Source: Hawksworthiomyces lignivorus
Taxonomy: Eukaryota; Ascomycota; Sordariomycetes; Ophiostomatales; Ophiostomataceae
DNA length: 64,000 nucleotides
Assembly (NCBI GenBank): GCA_002917075.1
Contig: NTMA01000133.1
Span: forward strand, 1-64,000
Direction: 5' to 3'
Shown here: positions 1 through 11,834 of the stretch, piece after piece
Position numbering within the stretch: position 1 is the stretch's first letter
Layout of the letters: every line of letters begins with the position of its first letter
Made by a program: the position numbers and the translations under genes
Notes under the pieces: model-generated
What the model saw: only the letters and a program-made list of their open reading frames with translations
Database searches by the model: none
What the model was told of the DNA's origin: nothing

Positions 1-111
1 GGACGACTGGAAGGGGGGGGGGGGAAGGGGGAAAAAAGCAAAAAGTCCCCATCTTTGAGGGAGGGTATCGTTTCTCGCTCTCTCTCTCTGTAGTTCTGCC
101 GCTCTCCGTCC

Positions 112-1878
112 TCACACCTCCTCGCGGTCCATGTCGTCGTGGCGCCCGCCGGACCTTCCGCCGCCGCGGCCGCCACCGGGCTTGCCGCCCTTCTTGTGCC
201 TGTTGGCGTTCTCCAGAAAGGCGCGCATCTCGGTCTGAGCGTGGCGCTGGGCCTCCTCGACGCGGGGCTTGAACTGCAGCAGGGCCTCGCGCTCGACGGG
301 GTAGGGCTGGATCTGCTTGGCCATGCCGATGGCCTGCTCGATGGCGAGGAAGTGGTTGTGGTCGTACTGGGTGACGAGGTTGATGGCGTGGCCGGACTTG
401 CCGGCGCGGGCGGTGCGGCCGACGCGGTGGACGTACGTCTTGCTGTCCTGGGGCACGTCGTAGTTGACGACGATGCCGATGCGGGGGATGTCGAGGCCGC
501 GGGCGGCGACGTCGGTGGCGATGAGGATGTCGCGGGTGCCGCCCTTGATCTTGTTGAGGGCGCTCAGCCGCGCCGACTGGCTGAGCTTGCCGTGCAGCGG
601 GATGGCGCCGAAGCCCAGCGTGCGCAGCAGGATGGCCAGCCGCTGCGCCTCGTAGATGGTGCGCGTGAAGACGACGACGAACTGCCCGGCGAACTCGTTG
701 ACCAGGTACACCAGGCACACGTCCTTGCGCGCCGGCGGGACGAAGATGAGGCTCTGCTTGAGCGTGGCCACGGTCTGGTGCGACCCGGACGAGACGCTGA
801 CGCCTAGAGGGAGTGTTAGATATAAAATAAAGTAAAATTTTCCAAAAAAAAAAGAAAGAAAAAAAAACAATAATAATAATAATAATAATAATGAAAGCAA
901 ACGAACAGAGAAGCACATACGAAGAGGATCCCGCAGGCTGGCCCGCTGCAGGCTCTCGACCTGGGACGACATGGTGGCGGAGAAGAGCATGGTGCGGCGC
1001 TCGCGCGGCAGGTGCTTGAGGATCTTCTCGAGGATGGGCCCAAAGTCCATGTCCAGCAGGCGGTCGGCCTCGTCGATGACGAGGTACTTGAGGGCCTTGA
1101 GGGCGAAGCCCTTTGTCTTCTCGAGGTGGTCGAGCAGGCGGCCCGGGGTCGCCACGATGACGTGGGGCCGCTTGCCCAGCGCGATGGTCTGGGCCACCAT
1201 GTCCATGCCGCCGACGACGACGGCGCAGCGCAGCGAGATGGCCGAGAAGGCCTCAAAGGTCTGGCCGATCTGCACGGCCAGCTCGCGCGTCGGCGACAGC
1301 ACCAGCCCGAACAGCGGCCGCGGCTGCGCCAGCAGCGCCTGCAGCATCGGCAGCGCAAACGCGATCGTCTTGCCGCTGCCCGTCTCCGCCGTGCCGATAA
1401 TGTCGCGGTCCTGCAGCGCCAGCGGGATCGCCTGCGCCTGGATCGGCGTCGGCGCCGTGTAGCCGAGCGTCGTGCAGATGTCGCAGAGCGTGTCGACGAG
1501 GCCCTGGTACCAAGAAAAATGCGCAAAGCATAAAGTCAGCTCAGCTCAGCTCAGCTCTCCGGATAGCGACACCCAGTTACTCTGCCTGTGCCATGCGTGT
1601 GCATCGAACCAAAAAGATGGACCTACCAAGTCCTTGAATGTCTTTGGTGCTTCCTCCTCCTGTTTGCTGTCGTCTGGGCCCGCTTCTGCGCCGGCTTCGG
1701 GTTTGTCGTCTTCCTCAAGATCGTCGTCTTCCGGCACGTCTGCTGGTCTCTTCTCTGCTGCCTTTGACTTGTGTGCTGCTTTCTCGATTTTCTCTACTTT
1801 CTCGGCTTTCTCAGTCTTTCCGGCCTTCTTGACCTTCTTGACCTTCTTGGCCGGAGGCCCAGCCTCTGTTGAACCCAT
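112..1878 (-). CDS. RRP3: ATP-dependent rRNA helicase RRP3 (DEAD-box, DDX47 family)
   Basis: Three exons on the minus strand: 1878-1627, 1503-921 and 803-112, giving 508 aa in one frame. Introns are 1626-1504 (donor GTAGGT, acceptor CCAG) and 920-804 (donor GTATGT, acceptor CTAG). The first about 80 residues are a Lys/Glu/Ala-rich nuclear tail. A Q motif follows (GYTAPTPIQ, residues 98-106), then motif I AETGSGKT (123-130), PTREL (155-159), DEAD (228-231), SAT, and in the second RecA lobe ARGLDIP and [10 protein letters not shown]. The C-terminus is Gly/Arg-rich. In yeast, Rrp3 acts in the nucleolus in early 18S pre-rRNA cleavage. Family assignment is firm. RRP3 rather than another nucleolar DEAD-box paralogue rests on the N-terminal KTFKDLGLVD-type entry into the helicase core and overall similarity. 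Intron 1 carries (AGCTC)n and intron 2 an (AAT)8 microsatellite. Confidence 0.95.
869..892. repeat. (AAT)8 microsatellite in RRP3 intron 2
   Basis: Eight uninterrupted AAT units lie next to a poly-A/AAAG stretch, wholly inside the second intron of RRP3. In the transcript this is a U/A-rich run upstream of the acceptor. Confidence 0.95.
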
Positions 1879-2973
1879 ATCCTCGTGTTGTGTGCTGCTC
1901 TGTGGCTGTTTTTCTGTAAGACTTTGAGGAATTACATGCAGAGCGACGGAGACAATCTGGTTGCAGAACTTTAGCGGGCGACAACTTTTTTTTCTCTTAT
2001 CGTTATCAGCGACAGTGGACCATTATAGCGCGGAGGTGTGGGGGATCACGTGTAAAACTTATCCAGACCCACTGACAGCAGGCACTAAGATCACTATGTA
2101 ACAGCTCTCCTTAGGCTTATACTGATATTAGTGGACAGACGCGCCCAATGTACCTGGAGAGTGTCTTACCGACAGCAGCAATATTACTCGTAATATAGAT
2201 GGCCCAAAATAGTCATGTAAGTGTCTGGGTCTTCCAGTCAACTCTATTTTCTCTACCTTGGAATTATGAATATGATCAATATCCTGAAGGAATGGAAGAC
2301 AAAGTTGGTTACTTGGTAGAAATCGTATTTTAGGTGGTGTCGTTCATTTTGGCGGGTAGCCTATTAATGGTAATCCTAGTGCTAGATTTCCTCTATACTT
2401 TTCTTTTCCTAGTCTCCAATTTCTCGGCGAGCTCTGAAATTGGCGGGTTTTCTTTTTTCTGTGCCCTCTCTCTTTGGGTATAACAGTCGAGGTATTCCCA
2501 TCCACAAGTCTGATATGGTGTACCACATCTACGTGACCTCTGAGAGTGCAAGCCCTTTACCAGAGAACTTTCATACACACAAAGGTCGTACTGGACGAAT
2601 ACAACTACACATTATATGAGCGGTGTGAGGCTAGGGAAGAGTCTACTTAGCAAGAGCATAGTTTATCAAAGAAGACGTCCGACAAATGAATGGTTTTGTC
2701 TCCTGTCAAGTGCGGTTTATTGACCTCAAATCTTTTTTATATTTCTGTTGTGAGCTTTAGGCCTCGATGCAGCAAATACGACTTGCTCCGCCACATACTC
2801 TCCTCGCTCTGGGCATCATGATTCGCTACATCGTCCGCCACTTTGGCGTATAAATCTCAGCCTCGTCTGATTATTTGATAGTTCCTAGATTCTCTGCTCT
2901 CCTTCAATTTCAAATGCATTCTATAACAATTTTCTCTCATATTTAGCCCCCCCCGAGGCGATAATCTAGCAGG
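1879..2973. other. Divergent intergenic region RRP3 / HET gene
   Basis: About 1.1 kb between two divergent genes holds both promoters. It becomes AT-rich after about 2040. Short minus-strand open stretches near 2344-2578 show no domain I recognise. No RNA gene or repeat was seen. Confidence 0.6.
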
Positions 2974-4611
2974 ATGAGGCTTATCAATACGTCCAACTAC
3001 CAGCTGAAGGTGTTCTCCAGCGCCCGAGCTGCTCCAGAGTATGCTATCCTATCGCACACTTGGGGGGCTGAGGAAGACGAGGTCTCCCTCGGAGAGATGG
3101 CCCTAGGTGTCGAGCTGTCGCCGACGGCATCAAAATTCGGATTCGTCAAGATTGCAAAGGCGTGCAGCTTGGCTAGAGCTGCGGGGCTCGCCTACCTCTG
3201 GGCGGACACCTGCTGCATCGACAGGTCGAGCAGCGCAGAGCTGAGCGAAGCGATCAACTCCATGTTCAAGTGGTACCGCCAGGCAAAAGTCTGCCTTGCC
3301 TTTTTGACCGACTGGGATTATGCCGCCGACCCGACGTCCAAGGCCTGCAGATGGTGGACGCGCGGGTGGACGCTGCAGGAGCTGCTCGCGCCGTCGGATG
3401 TCGCGTTCTACGACAGGACGTGGCAGCTACGCGGGACCAAATCGACGCTCTCGCGCAGCGTCGCGGAGATCACCGGCATCGACCAGGACATCCTGAGCGG
3501 CCGCGTCGAGCTGTCTCACGTCTCTGTTGCCACCCGCATGTCGTGGGCGTCTAAAAGAGAAACCACCCGAGAAGAAGACGAAGCCTACTGCCTGCTCGGC
3601 ATATTCGGCATTCACATGCCGATGCTTTATGGAGAAGGGTCGGAGGCCTTTCAGAGGCTGCAAGAAGCGATCATCAAAAAAAGGCCGGACTTGTCGATCC
3701 TCGGCTGGAAGGCGTCGCCCGACAGCAGCCAGGAGATTATGGGATTTCTGGCTCCATCGCCGAGGGAGTTCGCCGACTCAAGACTCCAACCATCACCTTT
3801 GATAATTTTTGAGGACTTGATTAAGCTTTCTTTGGATGAGTTTCTGGAGGTCCAGATGGACGTAATTCAGCTCTACCGAGGTGATTTATATATCCTGCCT
3901 ATCTTGCATTACGACGCACAGCCAGGCTCATTTTCAGACAACTTTGTTCCTTCTGTGCCCAGGGAGGGTGCCTGCTATGGAGTATTCGTACATCAGGTTC
4001 AAGGTGTATTTGTGCGAGCCAACCCCACTAGTCTGCCTATCGTTCACATGTTTTGTCAGAATTCTTCTTATAAAGGTCGTGCAAGGTTCTGCAAAACTCT
4101 ATCGGCCAGCGAATTCAACGCTTGCACTAGAAGGACAATCTGGTTCGACGGCCTCTCAACGGACACAAGCCCAAATTTTATCCTCTATCAGAGTGAGCCC
4201 TACGTCCACGGAATTAGTAGCATCACGCGCACCTGGAAGGTCACCGCGACAGACAGAGACTTCGACATCATCCAGCTATTATTCAAACCAGAAGAGACGA
4301 ACGACTACTTGTCATTTGGAGTCACATGTCGGTTCCGAAATCTACGACGCCTGAGATTTTCCTCTGGATATTGGGATTGCGATTTGGACCTGGCTTCTAG
4401 CATCGCAGACCCACGTATGCGTTACCGGGCTAACACCAAAGACTACGCATTATCGAGCCACCGAGATGAGCCGCTCTCAGAATCAAAAGTCCTCGAACTA
4501 CCTCGGTTGGACGGCACTCCATCAACGAAGAAAGTGACTTTGACTTTGAGAAGAGAGCAAGATGAAAGAACCGGCGATGTTCGTTTCTCTATATCCCTTC
4601 ATGTGACTTGA
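2974..4611 (+). CDS. HET-domain protein (heterokaryon-incompatibility family)
   Basis: A single exon of 545 aa. The HET domain (PF06985) occupies roughly residues 23-250. Landmarks are YAILSHTWG (23-31), YLWADTCCID (74-83), the middle MFKWYRQAKVCLAFL segment and RGWTLQELLAP (130-140). After it comes the usual EDEAYCLLGIFGIHMPMLYGEG block of the HET-D/HET-E branch. The C-terminal 300 residues match nothing I recognise. There is no NACHT or WD40 module, so this is a stand-alone HET protein. Family members trigger cell death when incompatible hyphae fuse; many have no assigned role, and none is asserted here. The ATG at 2974 starts 22 residues before the domain, which fits the family. The flanking DNA is AT-rich and base use is less GC-biased than in the housekeeping genes, as is common for accessory genes. 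Confidence 0.9.
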   Translation: MRLINTSNYQLKVFSSARAAPEYAILSHTWGAEEDEVSLGEMALGVELSPTASKFGFVKIAKACSLARAAGLAYLWADTCCIDRSSSAELSEAINSMFKWYRQAKVCLAFLTDWDYAADPTSKACRWWTRGWTLQELLAPSDVAFYDRTWQLRGTKSTLSRSVAEITGIDQDILSGRVELSHVSVATRMSWASKRETTREEDEAYCLLGIFGIHMPMLYGEGSEAFQRLQEAIIKKRPDLSILGWKASPDSSQEIMGFLAPSPREFADSRLQPSPLIIFEDLIKLSLDEFLEVQMDVIQLYRGDLYILPILHYDAQPGSFSDNFVPSVPREGACYGVFVHQVQGVFVRANPTSLPIVHMFCQNSSYKGRARFCKTLSASEFNACTRRTIWFDGLSTDTSPNFILYQSEPYVHGISSITRTWKVTATDRDFDIIQLLFKPEETNDYLSFGVTCRFRNLRRLRFSSGYWDCDLDLASSIADPRMRYRANTKDYALSSHRDEPLSESKVLELPRLDGTPSTKKVTLTLRREQDERTGDVRFSISLHVT

Positions 4612-5340
4612 AATTGTCATGAGGGAGGCCCAGAGCGATGTTGCACTTCATGGCCACTGAGCATATCATACTAGAAATCGATACCATCTAACAGCAAGCG
4701 ATGTCTGATGGTCTTTTAGATATTTGAGTTCCAGTGCGCAGGTGATATCAGCACGGTTTTACCATAGCACTCCTGTTTGTTCCGGCTGAGAATGACTGGA
4801 TCTATGCATGGTGCAAATGTCCCATTAGAACAGCTATCTGTAGGATCTGATTTTCCACGGTCTCGTTGTTCTCGTTGTTGCTTTGCTGTCCCTTGTTAAG
4901 CAGAATTCTCACGGCCCTACGTTAGCCATTTTACTTTGTCGCCAGTATAACTCTTAAGAGATCTCAAGGGCAGCTTGAGATAATGAAAAGATTATCCAGC
5001 CTGACTAGCTTAGAAGGGACGCTCAACATATATTTCCTTACGCGCATATAATGTATTATACAATGGTAATCGGATAGCCCTCCCAAGCTAGGGATATTGG
5101 GGGGCATTTGGTTGTGGGTTACTGGCTATGACAAAGAAAGGACCGGACCGCAATCCATACAGTTTTCGAAGCACATGCACTGTACGTGTACGTCCACATC
5201 TTACTCCACATATGTACGTCATCTCCGCACTAGGGTTACATCTTCTATAAGAAGAATAGAGGAGGAAGTTCTGCGTGTAGGACCAGCCGTGGTCTGACGC
5301 CCTTTCGTCTCGCAATGCCTCGCCAGCGCATGCATCCAAG
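4612..5340. other. Intergenic region
   Basis: About 0.73 kb between two + strand genes: the HET gene 3' region and the promoter of the DUF4185-like gene. No CDS or RNA gene was seen. Confidence 0.6.
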
Positions 5341-6661
5341 ATGGACTGGATAAAACACGCTACACAGCGAGCCATGGAATTGGTGGGGTCTTCTTCGCAT
5401 TCTCAAGCAAGCAGCTCGCGGACGCAGGAGAACCACAGCAGCGAGCCATCCTCTGCCGAGCAGCCCGCTGCGGCGCCCGTGCGGGCAGGTCGCATCACGA
5501 CGCAGGTGCGGCTGCTGCGACCGCAGCGGTCCAACCTTCCGCACATCTTCCGCGACGGCGGAGGGGGCGGCACGGTGGACGGGCAGCACCTGATCATCTT
5601 CGCAGACGGCTCGTACACAAAGGGCCCGCCGCCGACGGACGACAGCCTGCTGGTCAGCTTCATCTCCAACTCGATCGCCGTCATCGGGCCCAGCGGCGAC
5701 GCCGCCACCACGATCGAGCGCGTGACGGACGTCGGCACCGTGGACAAGGGCCCGGTCGAAGCCATCCCGTTTATGCTGGACCAGGGCGAGACGCCGTTTA
5801 ACAACGGCGTGTGGCCCAATCAGAACATCGCCGCGCTCCCCGGCGGCCGCAGCGGCGTCGCCTTCCCCGAGGTCGTCGACCGCAACCGGTTCCGCGCCGG
5901 CGAGGAGGCCCTGCTGTACAACACGCCCATCGAGGTGCGCCTGCAGGACGGCGGGCGGCGGCCCGCCGTAGCGCGGCCGCGCAAGAGCCTGTTCGTGCGC
6001 CACGAGCCCATGTTCGGCTCCTTCACTGCCTATCCGGCCGGCCCCGACACCGACGGCTTCCTGTACCTGTTTGCGCGTGTGTCCGAGACGGGCAGCCCGC
6101 AGAGCAACGGCCTCAAGCTCGCCCGCGTCCGCCCGCCCGCCTGGGCCGACCGCGCCCAGTACGAGTACTGGGACGGCCGCGCGTTTGGGCCGCGCGTGCC
6201 CCCGCCCGACGACGGCGGCGCCGCCAACGTGTTTCACTACTCGCAGGAGGTCTTTGGCAAGCACTACGGGCCCGGGTCCGGCGACATCTTCTGGAGCCCC
6301 GTCTACAAGGAATACATCCTCGTCTTCCAGAACGCGGCCGCCGCGCTGGACAACTCGGGTGAGCTTCTTTTCCCTTCTGCCTCTCCCGCGTGGATCACTG
6401 CGCGAAGCTGCGCCGGGCGATGAGAGCCCTGCTGCTGACATTTTGGTCCCAGTCTATCTCTCGCACAGCCCGTCGCTCACCGGCGGGTGGTCCAAGGAGG
6501 TGTGCATCTTCAAGCTGCCGCGCGCCTCGGACGGCTACAGCTACGCCTTCCACGCCTATCCAAATATGGATCCGACGGGGCGCGTTGTCCCCATCACCTG
6601 GACGCAAGACTCCAAGGCACAGTCCTATATTATTGGCACGGCGGAGATTCTGTTCTCTTGA
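5341..6661 (+). CDS. DUF4185-like beta-propeller protein (possible glycoside hydrolase)
   Basis: Two exons, 5341-6358 and 6453-6661, encode 408 aa. The intron (6359-6452) has donor GTGAGC and acceptor CCCAG. Repeated segments look like propeller blades: DGQHLIIFADGSY, SFISNSIAV, the GDIFWSPVYKEYILVFQN block, and YLSHSPSLTGGWS followed by a YAFHAYP segment. This order (ready-state statement, tryptophan-led contact segment, then 'slight discount of the sponsor' type SPSLTGGWS) resembles DUF4185 (PF13810), a family that includes the GH183 endo-D-arabinanases. I assign it by pattern only. Catalytic acids cannot be placed. There is no signal peptide: the N-terminus is polar, with a Ser/Gln-rich stretch at about residues 20-50. 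A secreted hydrolase role is therefore not supported by this start. Alternatives are another five-bladed propeller family such as DUF5005, or a non-enzymatic protein. Confidence 0.55.
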
Positions 6662-7094
6662 GTATCTCAACGTCGTCCAAATATCTACTGGAATACAAGA
6701 GAACGGTCGCTACGGTGTACTATATTAAGCTGTGTGTGCCTATATTAAAAGCATGGAATTCGGCTCCGGCCAACCGCCTAGATTTCTAGCTTATATAAAA
6801 AGAAAATGGATTAAATCAGAATTTTTATATAACATTTTGCTAATCTGTACTTGACTTCCATCGATTGAACCTCTTAAATAATTTCGACTCTTCAACTAAC
6901 ACCACTACCTTAATTCTTGGCATATCTTCACTCCTTCAAATTACGTCTCTACCAGCGTAAATTCAGAAAGATTGATGCTGACTGTTTTCAAAATACCTCC
7001 AGCTAGCTTTGGAGAATCAGCTGTTCGAAGCTGGAGCAGAGTCGACTAACTAGGATGGCATCGTAGGAGCTATAACTAGCAAAGCCTAATTCGC
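6662..7094. other. Convergent 3' intergenic region
   Basis: About 430 bp, AT-rich, between convergent genes. Several AATAAA-like and TATATA stretches could serve polyadenylation on either strand. No gene was seen. Confidence 0.6.
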
Positions 7095-10000
7095 TTATGA
7101 TTTGCTAGCGTTGGGATCACTGCTGCTACTAGACTGCGTGAGGGGAGGAGCTAGAGATGGGGCAGTTGTTGGTGGCTTAGTATCTAGGTCCGTTGTTGCG
7201 CCGAGCATACTACTACTACTATCCAACGGCTTTGAAGGAGTTGAAGGTAAGGCTGCTGGTGATGGAGATCTGCTCCTCGGGGGGAGCGTTGTTGTGCCGA
7301 GTGAACTGCCACTGAACGTATATGAGTTTAAAGGAGACGTAGCGAATGTAAATGAAGGCAGTGCTACGGTGCTTGCGGTATTAACCCCATCGAAGAGACC
7401 GCCACCACTGCTGAGGGGTCTGGGAGCAACCGAAGAAGAGGCAGTCGACGTCTGTGTTTGATTGCTTAAAGGGCCGAGTTTTGTGTCAAGAACATTGCCG
7501 CCGGCGCCCAATAGCCCGGGAGTCGATGAAGAAGGGAGAGGCGAGGTTACTGTGCTACTTGGAGGGTTAATTCCCCCGCTGCCAGACGGTCCGCTGATGC
7601 CCCCAGACGGCTTAGATGAGCCAAGAGAAAGGGCAGCTGGCGATGATGCTCCACTTCTTGGGGGATTGGAAGAGATGGAAAAAGGCGCCGCAGTAGTCTT
7701 CTGCTTTTTGGAGATACTATTTTTCACATCTGGCTCCTCAGTGCTCGTTTCTCCAGGTGTATCAAAGTGTCTCATTAAGGGTTCCTCTATTAGAAGTTGG
7801 GTGAGCGACGGTAGAGCTGGCGAAGCGAGGACGGACGAATCTTGGATCGGCGGGCTCTCAGATCCGGACAAACCGGCCGTACGCGGTTCCGCTGCCGCGC
7901 TTGGCGGAAGCTTTACCACGATCGGATGAGATTTTCTAGTGGTTGGAGGGGGCTGTAAAAGTGCTGAAAGAAAAACCAGTTAGGTTTCGTAGTCGGAAAA
8001 TACGAAAAAAGGAGAGGCGGAACTGGGGGAAACAAGAAACGGCTAAACGTGCATACTTATCGGAGCTCGTAGCTTGTATGTCCGGCACTGCGACAACCCT
8101 CGGTCAAGAATATCCATCTCTTCCTTCAGTCGGGTCCGCTCAGCCTTGACATCCTCTGATTCCGAAGCTAGTTCCCGCAGTTTATCCTCGCTCATCATGA
8201 CGACTGTATCGGTCATCAAGACGTCTGGAATGTCACACACCAGACAGCTCTCCACAACCAAGTTATTGACATTCTCGGCGAAAGTTCCAAGGGACATCTG
8301 GTAGGCCAAAATTGTGAATATGCATGATCTTCAGGACTCTTCCAATTGATATATATGTGAGGCTTGATGGGGGGGGGAGGGGCGAGAATAAAGAGAAAGG
8401 CAGCAGGAGGAGAGAGAACTAACCTGATAGTAAATCTGCATCATGTTGATGACCTGCTCAATGCCGAATTCACCACTCGGAAATTTTTCCGAAAGTTTGA
8501 TGGACGACGACAGCGCGATGTCGAGGGCCACAGTGTCCACGGCGCGCAGCCTCGGGTTTTTTTCTATGACGGAAACCATCATATCCACTAACTGCGATAG
8601 GGTCGACTCGTTCAATGACTTGTGAAACTCGGTCTCTAGAGGAAGTCCGGTGCCTTGGACGTAGGGGCGCAGAATCTCGTCCAACTTCGCAGTGAGAACA
8701 TCCCTTTTATTGTCAAAGAACGGGTCCGAATAGTTGTTGAGGACGGCTGCCAGCGTGCTCTTGTCATCTCCGATGACGTGCTCAAATACCTCTTCAACAA
8801 AGGCCTTAGAAAATCTAAGGACGAGTTCCAGGTGGCAGAGCGCAATGTCTCGCCAGGGCTTTGCGTGCCCACGAAAGAGGGCAACAGCAAGGCTGCTGCT
8901 CGGAACGCCGGGCAGCTCTCTACCCTGGCTGTCGGCGGCGAACCGCTCGCATCTGCGGTGGTAGTCCTTCCGCGTGATAAATTCAGGCTGCGGGATGGCT
9001 GCGTATTCTGAAGTAAAGCTCTGCAGATAATCCGGCACGAAATTGATCTTTCTCTGGCGAGCTGCGGCCGCAGCCTCGCTATCGTCGTCTTCTTTGCCGC
9101 CGACCTCGTGCGCAGCACCCCTTTCTTTCAAGACAGCGTAAAAAGCCCTGTTGAGCTTCCGGAGGTTTGCGCGCAGCTTGCGCCGCGCATGCTCCTCGCC
9201 ATCAAAGAACTCGTAGGCGTAATTTCCCTCGACGCCGGCGCTCGCCAGCCGGTGGAATTCCTTGGCAACATTGCGCAGGTACGCCTGGAGCTCGCTGAAG
9301 CTTGTCCGTGTCTTGCCCAGGCGCGCCAGGGCCTCCCTCCGCTTGTTCCGCTCGCTCTCAATGTCCAGGACAACCTTGGGCAGGTTTACTTTGATGTGGT
9401 CCAAGAGGATTCTGCTGAGGGCCCCCCGCAAGCTATGGATCCCGCAGCTTGCCTTTGGGAGACACCAGCTTGGGGAGGTCTGGAAGAATTGTGCTTCCAC
9501 CGCATCCCGCCAGCCGAAAGAGATGCCTTCCTGCTTCTGCTTCTCAGACAGGTTGCGCAGGACGAACCAGCCGAGACCAAACTTGTGCGTGGAATCACGA
9601 CCGTTGACGACATCAACAAGCTGCTGCGCGACGCCTTCTTCATGCGAGAGGTCTGGCTTTGTGATCACGCCGGCCGTGCGCTTTCTCTCTGGGTCGTGCG
9701 TCTCGGCCAGCGTGACGATTTCCTGGTTGGCAAGCGGGCTGGTGGCGGTCACAACGGTGAGGATGATGCTTTCGGGCTGTCTCAGATAGCTGTCGACCAG
9801 CTGGTCCACAGTCTCTTTGTCATCTTTCGTCTGCTCGGCCGTCGCATTGTGGAAGATGCCCGGCAGATCGACGAGCGTGAGCGGGTAGACGTCGGGGCGC
9901 GAGATTTCAATGCGCAGCACGTCTTTGCTAAACCGCTTAAAATGCCGACTATCTCTGCCGGCGCCGGCGACGCCCATGAGCACCTTGGCCTTTTCGATGA

Positions 10001-10364
10001 TGTCCGGCAGCGCGTCCGCGTTGAATTCCTGTTGCTTGAACGGCGTGGCATTGCCGCCTTGGGCGTATCGGATGCTGACGGCCACCCTGGTCGTCTCTGC
10101 TCGCCGCAGGACGAGCTCCGTTGCGAAGCGCGTGCACAGCTTGGCGTCTATGGGGAACCGGACGCGCGAGATGGCCTCGAGCACAGAGCTCTTCCCCGCC
10201 GACTGGTCGCCGACGACGACGATCTGGGGAAGATGCACATAGTCTCCGACCTCCAGCTCGCGGAGGCGGTCAATGACGTCGAGCAAAATTCTCGACTGCT
10301 CATTGTTCAGCTCCCCCAGGGCATCAAGGTGCTCTTTAGCAGGTGGCTGCTGATCTTGTGCCAT
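7095..10364 (-). CDS. Dynamin-family GTPase (Mx-like) with Ser/Pro-rich tail
   Basis: Three exons on the minus strand, 10364-8424, 8297-8057 and 7963-7095, give 1016 aa. Introns are 8423-8298 (GTTAGT/CCAG) and 8056-7964 (GTATGC/TCAG). The GTPase domain has G1 GDQSAGKSS (residues 52-60), G3 DLPG (166-169) and G4 TKPD (235-238). The stalk follows. Exon 2 holds the GTPase effector domain, starting near MSLGTFAENVNNLVVESCL with a conserved CLVCDIPDVL segment. Exon 3 adds about 290 residues rich in Ser, Pro, Gly and Thr that are predicted disordered. There is no PH domain or proline-rich SH3-binding domain of classical endocytic dynamin, so it belongs to the Mx-like group expanded in filamentous fungi rather than to Vps1 or Dnm1. 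A membrane-remodelling role is inferred from family only. The tail splice was chosen because the nearer AG (TTTACAG) would create a stop. Confidence 0.9.
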
Positions 10365-11834
10365 TAGAATGTCACTTGGTGCGATATCGTTATGATTGGA
10401 AAAGGAAGCAGAGTAGGGACGCTTCGTTTAGCAGGAATCAACCGCGCAGAGCAGGCGCAGACCATGCGTGACATGTAGGCACACACATGCACACATATAT
10501 ATCTACACATGCAATAAGTGCGAGGGGAGGTCCAGATCCTTTATGTATGCTTGCTGGCCAGGTAAAGGGTCACCTCGGATGGCCTTGTTGTTGGTGACCT
10601 TATGGCCGTTCAGAAAGAGGGTTATGTACAAACGGTGCTACACTGCCGTACTACAAGGGTGAACGGACACCGATTTGAAACCAACAGCAGAGACTCTGAC
10701 TCTTTTACCCTCGGTCGCTGGGTGTTGGATCCGTAACAATACAACATTGTGGTTTGACTAGGTCGAGATTCTTGCATCCGCACGTCGTAGAAGACATATA
10801 TGCCCCTGGCTTGCACAGACGACCAATACCCCTGTTTTCTGTGAATGGCATCATGGTGGGTGGGATCGCTGCAATGTCATATACAGAGCATAGATTGTAA
10901 GCTCATCTTCAATTCTGGTACACTACTCCGCAAGGCTCTCAGCAGGACCTGAAGCAATGCAGAATCCTTCATATCTCGTGCTAAGTTAAGCGCCGGAAGG
11001 TGAAACACTGTCAGGGATTATAAATCAGCGCGTCACAAATAATCGTTCCAACTGCGTACTGGGATAGATTATTGTGGAGATGGGGTTTCTGTCGTAACTC
11101 AAGTACTTCCTTCTCCGCTTGGTCAAGGTTCTGGGGATAAAGGTGAATTGCTCGTGAGGGTGGATCGTCCTTGTATTCACATCCGACTACTTATTAAGAA
11201 CGCCAGTCCTGTTGGAAGACAGCCTAACAATGATCGTCAATATGTGCATCCTCAGTGATTTTATCAAGCAGCACGCAATATATCATAATGCGTATGATCG
11301 TGGAAATAAAGGAGCATACTCCGTTGTGTGGTTGTACGTGCCGAAGTTGTATTGCAGTTAAACATAGCAGTAGTCATGTTATAAGTACTAGAGAGTGATG
11401 GTTGTGTGCAAGTAAAGTGAGCGTTATCGTGTGCTTATCAGGAAGTGCCTCTTTGGCTAATGACAGAGGATACACCACCTTGCGAGCTGGCATCCTCATT
11501 GCAGACAGAGCACTGTGCTTCAGCACAGACATCTAGTTTTCCAGCATTTGCTGCGCTATGTCGTTACCTAATTTCTCATTACTCCCACTCTCAGCGAAAA
11601 TACGGGGTAGCACGTGCGATAAACGTTATCGGATAAGCGGCTCCAATTTAATTTTTCTTTCCAAAGAGAAAAAAAGTTGGAGCGCAGAAATCAATGCCTC
11701 TCTAACCTGGTCCCAAGCAAATCGATTGCTGCTCAGCATTTCTTCTGCAAATCCCAGATATTCTAGCACGACCATAGTCCCTAGGAAACAGCAAGCTTTT
11801 ATCTTTGCTGAACATCACACAAAACACCGCAACA
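10365..11834. other. Divergent promoter region dynamin-like / RRS1
   Basis: About 1.5 kb. No CDS was recognised. A three-codon upstream ORF (Met-Pro-Leu-stop, 11694-11705) lies 130 nt before the RRS1 start and would be translated first if transcription starts upstream of it. The rest is mixed-composition DNA. Confidence 0.6.

Noticed and set aside
1..111. G-run and CT-run at the window start
   Set aside because: Simple low-complexity 3' flank of RRP3, with no gene or structured element visible.
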